From NCBI RefSeq assembly GCF_030849025.1, contig NZ_CP118224.1, positions 604,001 through 668,000 on the forward strand: a stretch of 64,000 bases of DNA, in the 5' to 3' direction. The first letter of the stretch is position 1; each line of letters begins with the position of its first letter. The notes under the pieces were generated by a model. That model had not been told where the DNA came from. It saw nothing but the letters and a program-made list of their open reading frames with translations, and did no database searches. Source of the stretch: Oceanimonas pelagia (GTDB lineage Bacteria > Pseudomonadota > Gammaproteobacteria > Enterobacterales > Aeromonadaceae). The position numbers and the translations under genes were made by a program. Positions 51,661 to 63,834 of this stretch are shown in pieces.

Positions 51661-52629
51661 TTACTGTTGCAGCTCCTGCTCGGTAAAGATGCCCTGGAAC
51701 AGGGCGGTACTCAGGTAACGTTCACCGGAGCTCGGCAGGATCACGACAATGTTCTTGTCGGCAAACTCGGGCAGCGCGGCAATGCGGTTGGCGGCCACCA
51801 CGGCGGCGCCGGAGCTGATGCCGGCCAGAATGCCTTCGTCCTTCATCAGGCGACGGGCCATGTCGATGGCTTCCTCGCTGCTGATCTGCTCCACCCGGTC
51901 GATCAGAGACAGATCCAGGTTGCCGGGAATAAAGCCGGCGCCAATGCCCTGAATTTTATGCGGGCCGGGCTTGATTTCCTCACCGGCCAGGGCCTGGCTG
52001 ATCACCGGCGACTCCACCGGCTCCACCGCCACGGTGGTGATGGCCTTGCCCTGAGTGTGCTTGATGTAGCGGGACACGCCGGTCAGGGTGCCGCCGGTGC
52101 CCACCCCGGCTACAAACACGTCCACCTCGCCGTCGGTGTCTTCCCAGATTTCGGGGCCGGTGGTCTTTTCGTGGATCTCCGGGTTGGCCGGGTTGTTGAA
52201 CTGCTGCAGCAGCACGTATTTTTCCGGCTCGGCTTCTTTCAGTTCCATCGCCTTTTCAATGGCCCCCTTCATGCCCTTGGCGCCGTCGGTCAGTACCAGG
52301 TTGGCGCCCAGGGCCTTGAGCAGCTGGCGACGTTCCAGGCTCATGGTATTGGGCATGGTCAGGGTGATGGGATAGCCACGGGACGCCGCCACAAAGGCCA
52401 GGGCAATGCCGGTGTTGCCGCTGGTGGGCTCAATAAGCTCCTTGCCGGCCACCAGCTCGCCACGCTTTTCGGCATCCCAGATCATGTTGGCGCCAATGCG
52501 GCACTTGACACTGAAGCTGGGGTTGCGGCTTTCCACCTTGGCAAACACGCGGCCCTTGGTGACCCGGTTCAGCTTGACCAGAGGTGTGCGGCCAATGGTG
52601 AGAGAGTTGTCTTCAAAAATCTTGCTCAT
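51661..52629 (-). CDS. cysK: Cysteine synthase A (O-acetylserine sulfhydrylase)
   Basis: PLP enzyme that makes cysteine from O-acetylserine and sulfide, 322 residues (E. coli 323). The PLP lysine is K42 in [15 protein letters not shown], the phosphate loop is [20 protein letters not shown], and the [14 protein letters not shown] block is present. The C-terminus differs from the E. coli end. The start at 52629 follows AGGGA. The cysZ sulfate-transport gene is about 3 kb away across the ldtD-mepK insert, as part of an otherwise E. coli-like neighbourhood. Confidence 0.96.
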   Translation of the reverse strand: MSKIFEDNSLTIGRTPLVKLNRVTKGRVFAKVESRNPSFSVKCRIGANMIWDAEKRGELVAGKELIEPTSGNTGIALAFVAASRGYPITLTMPNTMSLERRQLLKALGANLVLTDGAKGMKGAIEKAMELKEAEPEKYVLLQQFNNPANPEIHEKTTGPEIWEDTDGEVDVFVAGVGTGGTLTGVSRYIKHTQGKAITTVAVEPVESPVISQALAGEEIKPGPHKIQGIGAGFIPGNLDLSLIDRVEQISSEEAIDMARRLMKDEGILAGISSGAAVVAANRIAALPEFADKNIVVILPSSGERYLSTALFQGIFTEQELQQ

Positions 52630-52715
52630 TGTGGCTGTCCCTGATGTAAATAAACATGAAAGATGGAATACAGTGTTAGCTTAATCCTTCCTGCGGGAAT
52701 GAGAAGTGACGATTT

Positions 52716-52743
52716 GTTATAACAATATGTTATTAAATGATAA
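52716..52743 (-). promoter_or_regulatory. Putative cysK promoter
   Basis: On the minus strand TTATCA - 16 bp - TATAAC, in an AT-rich stretch. A TTTAAGGAATATGATT segment immediately upstream loosely resembles CysB sites of E. coli; this is a weak match and would need testing. Confidence 0.4.
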
Positions 52744-52924
52744 AATCATATTCCTTAAACCCCATTACCTGATTGCCGCCTGAAACCCTGTGACTCGGGT
52801 CACGGTTTGTTTTTCGCCATTACCGGTGTTTTTGAACGCGGCCTTGTCTTACAGTCATAAAAAAATCACAGCATGGCCGGTTTGTCCGGTCATGATACAT
52901 AACGGAATATTCGGAACCGCGCTG

Positions 52925-54382
52925 ATGAAAAGAACCCTTGTCATAAGCTGGTTGTGGGGCCTGTGGCTGCTGAGCTTTGCCACCCTGGCCGCCGGCTGGC
53001 AGCAAGTTCCCCAGGCTCGCCTGCAACTGCACCAGCTGGGGCTGGAGCTGGCCCTGGCCGACGTGCACCCGGAGCTGACCCGGCGCTGGCAGCTGGCGGT
53101 GTCGGCCGACACCGCCTCCGAAGCGGCAGACGATCAGTTGTGGCTGGGGCTGGCCGCCTTCTGGCGCCAGTGGGCCACCCTGGACTTTGAACAGCGCCAG
53201 TACCTGAACACCGGCAAATTGTCGCTGGTTTCCACCGACGAGGAGCGGTCACGGCTTGCCGCCGCCGTGAGCGGCGACGACCGGCTGGCGCTGGTGCGCG
53301 AGCTGATGCCCGGCTATGGCGATTACCCCGCCCTCAAGGCGCAACTGGCCCGGCTGCTGGCCCTGGCCGACGCGCCCTGGCCCGCCATAGCCGGCGCCAC
53401 CCTCAGGCCGGGGCAGCGTGGCGAGGCGGTGGTCAGTTTGCGCCGGCGGCTGCAGCAGCTGGGCGACATGGACGCCGGCACCGAGCCTGACGATCCCGCC
53501 CTGTTCGACCAGACCCTGGCTGCGGCGGTGGCGGCCTTTCAGCATCGTCATGGCCTGACGGTGGACGGCGTGGTTGGCCCCCACACTTATGGCTGGCTCG
53601 ATCTGCCGCCCCGGCGCCGGGCCCAGTTGCTGATGCGCAGCATGTTGCGCACCCTGATCGGCGACAGCCTGCCGGCGTCCTACCTGCTGGTGAACATTCC
53701 CGAATACCGTTTGCGGCTGTATCAGGACAGGGTACAGGTGCTGGAGAGCGAGGTGATCGTGGGCCGCGACAGCCGGCGCACGCCCATTATGCACAGCGCC
53801 ATTACCAACGTGGTGGTCAACCCGCCCTGGAATGTGCCCCGCTCCATTATGACCAAGGACATAGTGCCCCGGCTGTACCGGGATCCGGGTTACATTGCCC
53901 GCGAGGGCTTTGAGGTGATCGACAGTGCCGGCCGGGTGGTGCCCACGGAAGAGTGGCAATACGTGCTTTACATGGAGAACCGCTTTCCGTTTCGTCTGCG
54001 GCAAAAACCCGGCAGCAACAACGCCCTGGGGGCCTGGAAGTTCCACCTGCCCAACAACGACGCCATTTATCTGCACGACACCCCCTCCCGGGGGCTGTTT
54101 GCCCGTGACAGCCGGGCGCTCAGCTCCGGCTGCGTGCGGGTGGCCAATGCCGAGCAACTGGCGTTGTGGTTGCTGAGCACTACCTGGAGTCCTGAGCGGC
54201 TGGCGGCACTCAAGGCGGCCAAGCGCACCAAGTGGCTTCCGGTGAGCGAGCCGCTGCCGGTGTTTATGGTGTACTGGCGCGGCTGGCTGGGAGCCGATGG
54301 CCTGCCCCGGTTTCGCGACGATATCTACGACTTCGACAAGGATCTGGCGGATCCCTTTGCAGCACTGCACCGGCAAAGCTGA
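52925..54382 (+). CDS. ldtD: Murein L,D-transpeptidase (LdtD/YcbB-like)
   Basis: Periplasmic cross-linking enzyme of 485 residues that forms 3-3 peptide bridges in peptidoglycan. The start at 52925 gives a signal peptide ending SFATLAAG. The domain order is an N-terminal region, a peptidoglycan-binding domain (LAAAVAAFQHRHGLTVDGVVGPHTYGWL), then the YkuD catalytic domain with IPEYRLRLYQD, LHDTPSRGLFARDSRALSSGCVRVANAEQ, where the catalytic cysteine is about residue 402. The gene is followed by mepK, the same order as ycbB-ycbK in E. coli. Confidence 0.92.
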   Translation: MKRTLVISWLWGLWLLSFATLAAGWQQVPQARLQLHQLGLELALADVHPELTRRWQLAVSADTASEAADDQLWLGLAAFWRQWATLDFEQRQYLNTGKLSLVSTDEERSRLAAAVSGDDRLALVRELMPGYGDYPALKAQLARLLALADAPWPAIAGATLRPGQRGEAVVSLRRRLQQLGDMDAGTEPDDPALFDQTLAAAVAAFQHRHGLTVDGVVGPHTYGWLDLPPRRRAQLLMRSMLRTLIGDSLPASYLLVNIPEYRLRLYQDRVQVLESEVIVGRDSRRTPIMHSAITNVVVNPPWNVPRSIMTKDIVPRLYRDPGYIAREGFEVIDSAGRVVPTEEWQYVLYMENRFPFRLRQKPGSNNALGAWKFHLPNNDAIYLHDTPSRGLFARDSRALSSGCVRVANAEQLALWLLSTTWSPERLAALKAAKRTKWLPVSEPLPVFMVYWRGWLGADGLPRFRDDIYDFDKDLADPFAALHRQS

Positions 54383-54540
54383 ACAAACAGGCTAATACTC
54401 GAGCGGGTCCTTATAACCAATGGTTGTTGATCCACCGGCTTGTTCCGGGTTAGCTTTCGCTCACTTTTAGCTTTGAACAAGGCCGGAATCACTCCGCGGT
54501 GACCCGGCTTTTCAGTGGTTTACCGTTTCGTGGAGGTTGT

Positions 54541-55086
54541 ATGCTGAAACGCCATCTGGGTCGTCGTCGTTTTCTGCTGGGACTGGGAGGGCTGGGCGCC
54601 GCCGCCCTGATGCCGAAGCCGGCCGAGGCCAGTTTGTCGGCGCCGGTGCGCAAGCTCAGCCTGCATAACCTGCATACCGGTGAAAAGGTCAGCGCCAGCT
54701 TCTGGGAGGAAGGCCAGTATCTGGATGAGGGCCTGGCGTCGTTCAACCGGGTGATGCGCGATTTTCGCAGCAATGAGGTGTATCGCATCGACCCGAAACT
54801 GTTTGATCAGCTGTTTTTGCTGCAGCACCGTCTGGGCAAACAGGGCGAAATTCAGATCATCTCCGGTTACCGCTCACCGGCCACCAACGCCATGCTGCGC
54901 CGCAACAGCTCGGGGGTGGCCAAGAAAAGCTATCACATGAAGGGGCAGGCCATTGACTTGCGCATGCCCGGTGTTGAGCTGGCCCATCTGCGCCAGGCCG
55001 CCCGCAAGCTGGCGGTGGGCGGGGTGGGCTATTACCCCGGCTCCAATTTTGTTCACCTGGACACGGGCCCGGTGCGCAGCTGGTAA
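54541..55086 (+). CDS. mepK: Murein endopeptidase MepK-like (DUF882, peptidase M15)
   Basis: Periplasmic endopeptidase of 181 residues. In E. coli MepK (YcbK) cuts 3-3 cross-links made by L,D-transpeptidases, matching its neighbour here. A Tat-type signal is visible: RRRFLLGLGGLGAAALMPKPAEA. The zinc ligands and catalytic motifs are SYHMKGQAIDLRM and FVHLDTG. The start at 54541 follows GGAGG. Its 3' end overlaps the cysZ gene on the other strand by 34 bases. Confidence 0.92.
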   Translation: MLKRHLGRRRFLLGLGGLGAAALMPKPAEASLSAPVRKLSLHNLHTGEKVSASFWEEGQYLDEGLASFNRVMRDFRSNEVYRIDPKLFDQLFLLQHRLGKQGEIQIISGYRSPATNAMLRRNSSGVAKKSYHMKGQAIDLRMPGVELAHLRQAARKLAVGGVGYYPGSNFVHLDTGPVRSW

Positions 55087-55814
55087 AAGTGATCCACCCA
55101 CAGCGCGGTGGCGCCGCACACGGCCACCGGCATGACCAGCAGGTTGATAAAGGGCAGGCTGGAGCAGAGGGTGACGCTGGCGCCAAAGCCCCAGGTCAGC
55201 CGGCGCTTGGTGCCCAGCTCCCGCTGCATGAGGGTGAAGTCGATCTTGTGGTTGTCGAACGGGTAATCGCAATACTGAATGGCCATCATCCAGGCGCTGA
55301 AGGCAAACCACACCAGGGGCGCCAGGGTCTGACCCACCACCGGCACCAGAAACAGCAGCAGGCAGCCCAGCGCCCGGGGCAGATAATAGGCCAGCTTGCG
55401 CCACTCCCGGCCGAGCATGCGCGGGGTATCCTTGATTAAATCCAGCCAGCCGCTGTCGGGCACCGGGGTGCCGGTGAGCTTGAGCTCGACCCGCTCCGCC
55501 AGCAGGCCGTTGAAGGGCGCCGCCAGCATGTTGGCAAAGCCGGTGAACACAAACGAAAACACCACCGCTATGCTCACCAGCGCCAGCGGCCACAGCAGGT
55601 AGCCAAGCCAGTGCAGGTAGTCTGGGGTCTGCCCTGCCAGCCAGGCGAACAGCAGCTCCAGCCGGGTAAACAGATAATAGAAGGCGCCCCCAAACAGCAG
55701 CAGGTTGATAAGCAGCGGCACCAGCACAAAGGGACGCAAGTCCCGCTCGCTGATAAGCGACAACCCCTTCATCAGATATTGCGGCCCGCTGGCGCTGTGA
55801 TAACTGGCAGACAT
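55053..55814 (-). CDS. cysZ: Sulfate transporter CysZ
   Basis: Inner-membrane sulfate uptake protein of 253 residues (E. coli 253), with several membrane segments. The opening SGPQYLMKGLSLISERDLRPFVLVPLLINLLLF, FTGFANMLAAPFNGLLAERVE and ALWVDHFYQLRTG are conserved. The start at 55814 follows GAGGGTG; a longer frame adds ten unsupported residues. It is divergent from zipA, as in E. coli, and converges with mepK with a 34-base overlap. Confidence 0.95.
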   Translation of the reverse strand: MSASYHSASGPQYLMKGLSLISERDLRPFVLVPLLINLLLFGGAFYYLFTRLELLFAWLAGQTPDYLHWLGYLLWPLALVSIAVVFSFVFTGFANMLAAPFNGLLAERVELKLTGTPVPDSGWLDLIKDTPRMLGREWRKLAYYLPRALGCLLLFLVPVVGQTLAPLVWFAFSAWMMAIQYCDYPFDNHKIDFTLMQRELGTKRRLTWGFGASVTLCSSLPFINLLVMPVAVCGATALWVDHFYQLRTGPVSR

Positions 55815-56080
55815 GACACCCTCATTTCCTGAAACGAAGCGCACATTCTAAATAAGCCCTTGCCCGACCGCTACCGTCGCGCGAAACCGGCTGTCGCAGG
55901 GCATTTGCCCGGCAAGAAGGGGCCTGAGCGGGCAAAGCGCATGATTTTGTGTCACCAGTGCCCGCCAGACTCTTGTCAAACCCGAATGGTAAACATACCC
56001 TTGTCGCAGTATTCGGGATAACCCCTATGGATTGCGCCGGTGCCAGCGGCTCGGCCGGCAAACAAAACAGAGAAACGATA

Positions 56081-59169
<3,089 letters not shown>

Positions 59170-59225
59170 AACGGGGAGACGGAAGACGAAAGGCGTGAGG
59201 GGGGAAGCGAGGAATGGATATGGAG

Positions 59226-59248
59226 TGCGGGCAGCTTGCCCGCATTTT
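59226..59248 (+). terminator. Probable ligA terminator
   Basis: TGCGGGCA-gct-TGCCCGCA, an 8-bp GC stem followed by TTTT. Confidence 0.65.
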
Positions 59249-59335
59249 GCCGCACAGCGGCAACCTGGACTTGCTGTAACCGCCGCTTCAGCCGGCAGGA
59301 AACGGAAGACATAAGCTGTATTGTCCGGCATCTTA

Positions 59336-59375
59336 CGTCTTCCCGTCTTCCCGTCTTCCCGTCTTCCCGTCTTCC
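59336..59375. repeat. 8-bp tandem repeat, 5 copies of CGTCTTCC
   Basis: Five head-to-tail copies, the last followed by CGTTCCC. The reverse complement GGAAGACG occurs once near 59182 in the same gap, and related ACGTCT units occur at 19258-19313 and near 47200. Confidence 0.95.
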
Positions 59376-59409
59376 CGTTCCCCCCTCCCTCCCATCCTCA
59401 CAAAATGCC

Positions 59410-59436
59410 TAAAGCTTTGCCAAATGAAGCCGATAG
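59410..59436 (+). promoter_or_regulatory. Sigma28-type promoter 1 of flagellin gene
   Basis: TAAAGCTT - 11 bp - GCCGATAG: six or seven of eight matches in each block, exact spacer. It is about 143 bases before the flagellin start. Confidence 0.85.
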
Positions 59437-59495
59437 CCAGATCAGCAGGCGCGCAGTATGCGAAGAAAAGGCAAAGAAAAAGTGCAAAAAAGCAC

Positions 59496-59522
59496 TAAAG
59501 AAGCTTAACCCTTCGCCGATAG
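59496..59522 (+). promoter_or_regulatory. Sigma28-type promoter 2 of flagellin gene
   Basis: TAAAGAAG - 11 bp - GCCGATAG, 86 bp downstream of promoter 1 and about 57 bases before the flagellin start. It is probably the main flagellin promoter. Confidence 0.85.
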
Positions 59523-59579
59523 CCTGAACAAGCAACGCCGGCAGAGCGCCGGAACAGAACTCATCACGGAGATTCGATT

Positions 59580-61856
59580 ATGGCGATTACAGTTAATTCC
59601 AACGTTTCGGCCCTCACCGCCCAGCGCAACCTCAACAAATCCAGCAGTGCCCTGGCCACCTCCATGGAGCGGTTGTCTTCCGGCAGCCGCATCAACTCCG
59701 CCAAGGACGATGCCGCCGGCCTGCAAATCTCCAACCGCCTGAACTCCCAGATCAAAGGTCTGGGTGTGGCGATGAAAAACGCCAGCGACGGCATCTCCAT
59801 GGCGCAAACCGCCGAAGGCGCCATGCAGGAATCCACCAATATTCTGCAGCGCATGCGGGATCTGGCGCTGCAGTCCGCCAACGGCTCCAACTCCGATGAA
59901 GACCGCGCCTCCATTCAGAAGGAAATCGGCCAGCTGCAGTCGGAACTCACCCGTATCGCCGACTCCACCTCTTTTGGTGGCCAGAAACTGCTGAACGGCG
60001 CCTTTGGCACCAAGTCGTTCCAGATTGGCGCCAACGCCAACGAATCCCAGAGCCTGGGCCTGTCGGATATTTCCGCTTCCGCCATTGGCCGCAAGTTCCA
60101 GAGCTTTGACAAAACCGCTGATCTCACCACCAAGGTGGCCGGTGGCACCGAAAGCGGCGCCGGCCAGGTGCTGGTGAAGGTGGGCGACAAGACCCATAAC
60201 ATTGCCCTGAATGCCGGCATGTCCGCCAAGGATGTGCAGGAAAAAATCAATAGCATTTCCGGCCTGAGTGATGTGAAGGTCAGCGGCGGTGAAGGTTCTG
60301 CGGAGCCTGTGCAGGCCACCATGAAGCTGGATAATATCAAGGTTAATTCAGGTGATACATTAACCCTTAAAATTGGTACCGGAAGCTCACAGCAAACAGT
60401 AAACCTTACTGGTACCGGCAATGCAGAAAATGATGCTGCCACCTTTAAGAGTGCCATTGAGACCGCAACAGCTAATGCAGGTTATGGTGTCACTGAAAAA
60501 GATGGTGAATTTACCTTTACCGGGCCTGAGGATGGTTCACAAATATCGATTGAGGTGAGTTCTGCCTCAACTTCATCGAATACACAGGCAGTTGTAAATG
60601 GTAATGCCTACGTTGGTGCTGCTGGTGGTATTTCTGCGACGACCGAAAAATCCACCAATGGTATTCCGGCTAGTACTACCCAGGCATCAATGGCGGTTGA
60701 TTTGGGTGCTTTTGCCGCAGGCGGTGCTACTGGCGATATCGACCTGGAAATAGATGGCTATACGTTAACCCTGGATAAAGCTGCAGCGGTAGCAACGGCT
60801 AACGAAAAGCTGGCATGGAAACAACAAATTGAAGAAGCTGCAGACAAAGCCGGCTACACCATCAAGTACGATACAGCGAATACCACAGAAGATATCACTG
60901 CAGGTTTCTCTCTTATCGGAAAAGAAGATGGCTCCCAGGTTAATGCAGCAGTCACCGATGTCACTGGTGCAGGTAATGCATTTGATCTGAATGGAAGCAC
61001 TTACGCAACGGGCGCCACCACAGCCGGCACCGAAGTCTCCACTGACGGCATTCAGGGCCTGGATACCATGGGGCAGGCGACCATGGAGTTAAGTGGTTTC
61101 CAGGCATTGGAAGCTGGGGACTCAATGACATTGACCATTGATGGCACTGATGTGCTGGTTGATGAGAAAATAACTTCTGCAGCTAACCTAGCTGATGCTA
61201 TTAACAGCGTGATGAAAGATGCCGGTAAGGATATTACCGCTACCGCCAGCGATAATGGCAAGATTATGCTGACCGGTGCTGCCGATGGCAGTAACTTTGA
61301 GGTTAAAGTAGATCTAACTGCCACAGAAGCGACCGATGGCATTACAGTAGCTGGTCAGACTTTTGTAGGTAACGGAACCAAATCTGGCACTGTAGAAACC
61401 ACTAATGGACGTCCGGCATCCGACTTTGTAATTGATTTCAGCAACGCCAAGCTGGATGACGGTATTGCCAGTGTGGCGGTGGGGGCCACCGAAAGCGACT
61501 TGGACTCTGGCACCATGGCCTTGGCCGAAGGCACCACCTTCAAGTCGGTGGCCAGCATTGATCTCAGCACCGCCGAAGGCGCCAACGAGGCCGTTGAAAT
61601 TCTGGACAAGGCCCTGGCCTCCATCGACGATCAGCGCGCCAGCCTGGGTGCCTTCCAGAACCGCATGAACAGCACTATCAACAACCTGGCCAGCATTCAG
61701 GAAAACGCCGCCGCCGGTATGAGCCGCATTATGGATGTGGACTTTGCCCAGGAAACCGTCAACCTGACCAAGCAGCAGATCCTGCAGCAGGCCGGCACCT
61801 CCATTCTGGCCCAAGCCAAGCAGCTGCCCCAGGCGGCGCTGTCGCTGCTGGGTTAA
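59580..61856 (+). CDS. Polar flagellin, long, with three modular repeats in the variable region
   Basis: Filament subunit of 758 residues; typical polar flagellins are about 300-500. D0/D1 ends are normal: [37 protein letters not shown] at the start and [19 protein letters not shown] near the end, so it should polymerise with [10 protein letters not shown] at the tip of D0. The centre (about 245-614) holds three diverged modules, each opening QA[TS]M and closing ST[ND]G-type, at M248, M371 and M502. This part (60312-61421) has clearly AT-richer codons than the conserved ends. GGAG lies upstream. Two sigma28-type promoters precede the gene. Confidence 0.95.
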   Translation: MAITVNSNVSALTAQRNLNKSSSALATSMERLSSGSRINSAKDDAAGLQISNRLNSQIKGLGVAMKNASDGISMAQTAEGAMQESTNILQRMRDLALQSANGSNSDEDRASIQKEIGQLQSELTRIADSTSFGGQKLLNGAFGTKSFQIGANANESQSLGLSDISASAIGRKFQSFDKTADLTTKVAGGTESGAGQVLVKVGDKTHNIALNAGMSAKDVQEKINSISGLSDVKVSGGEGSAEPVQATMKLDNIKVNSGDTLTLKIGTGSSQQTVNLTGTGNAENDAATFKSAIETATANAGYGVTEKDGEFTFTGPEDGSQISIEVSSASTSSNTQAVVNGNAYVGAAGGISATTEKSTNGIPASTTQASMAVDLGAFAAGGATGDIDLEIDGYTLTLDKAAAVATANEKLAWKQQIEEAADKAGYTIKYDTANTTEDITAGFSLIGKEDGSQVNAAVTDVTGAGNAFDLNGSTYATGATTAGTEVSTDGIQGLDTMGQATMELSGFQALEAGDSMTLTIDGTDVLVDEKITSAANLADAINSVMKDAGKDITATASDNGKIMLTGAADGSNFEVKVDLTATEATDGITVAGQTFVGNGTKSGTVETTNGRPASDFVIDFSNAKLDDGIASVAVGATESDLDSGTMALAEGTTFKSVASIDLSTAEGANEAVEILDKALASIDDQRASLGAFQNRMNSTINNLASIQENAAAGMSRIMDVDFAQETVNLTKQQILQQAGTSILAQAKQLPQAALSLLG

Positions 61857-61881
61857 GGAAGCAAGGCACTATCGTATGTTT

Positions 61882-61907
61882 ACAAGGGGCGGCAACGCCC
61901 CTTTTGT
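61882..61907 (+). terminator. Flagellin terminator
   Basis: AAGGGGCG-gcaa-CGCCCCTT followed by TTG. It lies about 28 bases past the stop. Confidence 0.75.
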
Positions 61908-61934
61908 GCAGTTTGTTGTCGTTCATTCAGACCC

Positions 61935-61969
61935 TAAAGCAAAATGGTCATGATGTGGGTTTTGCTTTA
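61935..61969. other. AT-rich inverted repeat upstream of flaG
   Basis: TAAAGCAAAA and its exact complement TTTTGCTTTA are 15 bases apart, 58 bases before flaG. The left arm looks like a sigma28 -35, but no GCCGATAA follows, so it is more likely an operator or a leader hairpin. Confidence 0.45.
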
Positions 61970-62027
61970 TGGTCTTACCGCGCTCAAGGCTCATCACGGC
62001 CCAGCGCGCTTATCAAGGAGCCATGGT

Positions 62028-62405
62028 ATGGACATTCCAGCCCCCACCAACCGGCAGCAAACCGCCGCCGAGGTAAGTACCCAGCCGCGCCAGGCGCCGG
62101 CCCCGTTAACCCCGGCCCAGGCCGAGGCCACGCAAACCAGGCAGGCGGTGCAGGCCGGCGCCGAGGCCGGTGAGGCCAATCTCTCTGCCGAGCAGTTGAA
62201 AGATATGGCCGGGCAGATGCAGGAGTTTATCGGCAGCTTTAACCGCAGCCTGCAGTTTCGGGTGGATGAAGACTCGGGCCGCAATGTGGTCACCGTGCTG
62301 GACGATCAGGGCGAAGTGATACGGCAAATTCCCAGCGAAGAGCTGCTGGATGTGATTACCCGCCTGGCCGAGGCCAGCGGCGGGCTGATCGACACCCGAG
62401 CCTGA
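62028..62405 (+). CDS. flaG: Flagellar protein FlaG
   Basis: Cytosolic protein of 125 residues, FlaG family, thought to affect filament length. The FlaG core is LQFRVDEDSGRNVVTVLDDQGEVIRQIPSEELLDVITRLAEA; the N-terminal 60 residues are Ala/Gln/Pro-rich and poorly conserved. The start at 62028 follows AAGGAG; other starts further upstream would lengthen it without support. It lies between flagellin and fliD, the usual polar order. Confidence 0.92.
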   Translation: MDIPAPTNRQQTAAEVSTQPRQAPAPLTPAQAEATQTRQAVQAGAEAGEANLSAEQLKDMAGQMQEFIGSFNRSLQFRVDEDSGRNVVTVLDDQGEVIRQIPSEELLDVITRLAEASGGLIDTRA

Positions 62406-62451
62406 CAAACACGCGCGCCGATAACGACACGCGCCAGAAAGGAGACGCAAC

Positions 62452-63834
62452 ATGGGTGATCTCAAACTGCCCGGGGTGGGCTCGGGTTTTCCCATTCAGA
62501 GCTTTGTGGATGCCACCGTCAACGCCGAGCGCGGCCCCAAGGAGCAACTGCTTAACAAGCGGGCGGCCGACATTAACGTTAAGCTCTCGGCCTATGGCTC
62601 CCTTACCGGCGCGCTCGACGGCTTTAAAACCGCCCTCGGCAAGCTGGAGGGTAACGACGCCTTTCAGAAACGCTCCACCAGCTTCAGTGAAAGCGGCTTT
62701 GTTTCCGCCAAAGCCGGCAAAAATGCCGTGGCCGGCAGCTATACCCTGGTGGTGGAGCAACTGGCACAGGCCCACAAGGCGGGCAGCCAGGCCATCGACA
62801 AAAGCACCAAGCTGGGCGAGGGCAGCCTCAACATCAGCGTGGGAGATCAGTCCTTTGCCGTGACGGTGGAAAAAGACCAAAGCACCCTGTCCGGCATTGC
62901 CCAGGCTATCAACAGCGCCGAGAACAACAAGGGCGTAAAGGCCACTGTGGTGACCGATGACGCCGGCTCGCGGCTGGTGCTGTTTTCCGAAAAAACCGGC
63001 ACCGACCACCAGATTGGCCTCACCGTCAGCGAAGGCACCCCGGGCGGCCTGTCGCAACTGCTGGATGCGGACGGCAAGCTCACCGAGGTGCAGGCGGCCA
63101 AAAACGCCGAGCTCACCATAGACGGCGCCCGGGTTACCAGCCAGAGCAACGAAATAAAAGACGCCATCGCCGGCGTGACCCTGACCCTGGACAAGGCCAA
63201 TACCACCGAAAAGCCCGACACCCGGCTGACCATTGGTTACGACAAAAAGGCGGTGGAAACCAACATCAAGAGCCTGGTGGATGCCTTTAACAAGGTGGCC
63301 AGCACGGTGGGCTCGCTCACCAGTTACGACGCCGATGCCGGTAAGGCGTCGCCGCTGAATGGCGACACCAGCACCCGCAATTTAATGTCGCAGTTAAGGC
63401 GCATGATGAGCGCCCCGCTGGCAGGCGCCCAACCGCCGGTGCAGAGCCTGGCGGATCTGGGCATTACCACCAACAAGGACGGCAGCCTGGAGCTGGACAG
63501 CGAGCAGTTGCAGCAACAGCTGGATGACAACTTTGAACAGGTTGGTCTGCTTCTTGCTGGCGACAAGGGCCTTACCGGTCAGTTAAAGGGCCTGGCCGAC
63601 GATTTTGTGGGCAAGGAAGGGGTCATCACTCAAAAGGGTGAAACGCTCAGCCAGCAAATGAAAAAGCTGGAAAAAGAGAAGGCGTCGTTCGACGAATACA
63701 TGGAGCAGTACGAGGCGCGGGTGTACAAGCAGTTTTCCGCCATGGACATGGTGGTGTCGCAAATGAACCAGCAGCTCAGCTCGGTGATCAGCGCCTTTGA
63801 AAACATGCCCGACTTTTATGGCAGCAAGAAATGA
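62452..63834 (+). CDS. fliD: Flagellar filament cap protein FliD
   Basis: Filament cap (HAP2) of 460 residues that adds flagellin subunits at the tip. The start MGDLKLPGVGSGFPIQSFVDATVNAERGP, the middle flagellin_IN-like part (QSTLSGIAQAINSAENNKGVKATVV), and the C-terminal MKKLEKEKASFDEYMEQYEARVYKQFSAMDMVVSQMN are typical. The stop overlaps the next start (ATGA). A GAAAGGAG Shine-Dalgarno precedes the ATG. Confidence 0.95.
   Translation: MGDLKLPGVGSGFPIQSFVDATVNAERGPKEQLLNKRAADINVKLSAYGSLTGALDGFKTALGKLEGNDAFQKRSTSFSESGFVSAKAGKNAVAGSYTLVVEQLAQAHKAGSQAIDKSTKLGEGSLNISVGDQSFAVTVEKDQSTLSGIAQAINSAENNKGVKATVVTDDAGSRLVLFSEKTGTDHQIGLTVSEGTPGGLSQLLDADGKLTEVQAAKNAELTIDGARVTSQSNEIKDAIAGVTLTLDKANTTEKPDTRLTIGYDKKAVETNIKSLVDAFNKVASTVGSLTSYDADAGKASPLNGDTSTRNLMSQLRRMMSAPLAGAQPPVQSLADLGITTNKDGSLELDSEQLQQQLDDNFEQVGLLLAGDKGLTGQLKGLADDFVGKEGVITQKGETLSQQMKKLEKEKASFDEYMEQYEARVYKQFSAMDMVVSQMNQQLSSVISAFENMPDFYGSKK

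Larger units (their letters stand above)
59170..59579. other. 410-base intergenic region before the flagellin gene
   Basis: It holds a probable ligA terminator (59226-59248), a CGTCTTCC tandem repeat (59336-59375), a purine-rich counterpart just past ligA (GGAGACGGAAGACG, near 59174), two sigma28-type promoters (59410-59436, 59496-59522) and a small hairpin AGTGC-a6-GCACT (59481-59496) between them. No protein gene was recognised. Confidence 0.7.

Noticed and set aside
60312-61421. Insertion sequence inside the flagellin gene
   Set aside because: The reading frame runs through without stop and the content is beta-rich repeat modules, not a transposase.
62417-62424. GCCGATAA before fliD as a sigma28 promoter
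   Set aside because: The -35 position has no resemblance to TAAAGTTT; only the -10-like octamer matches.
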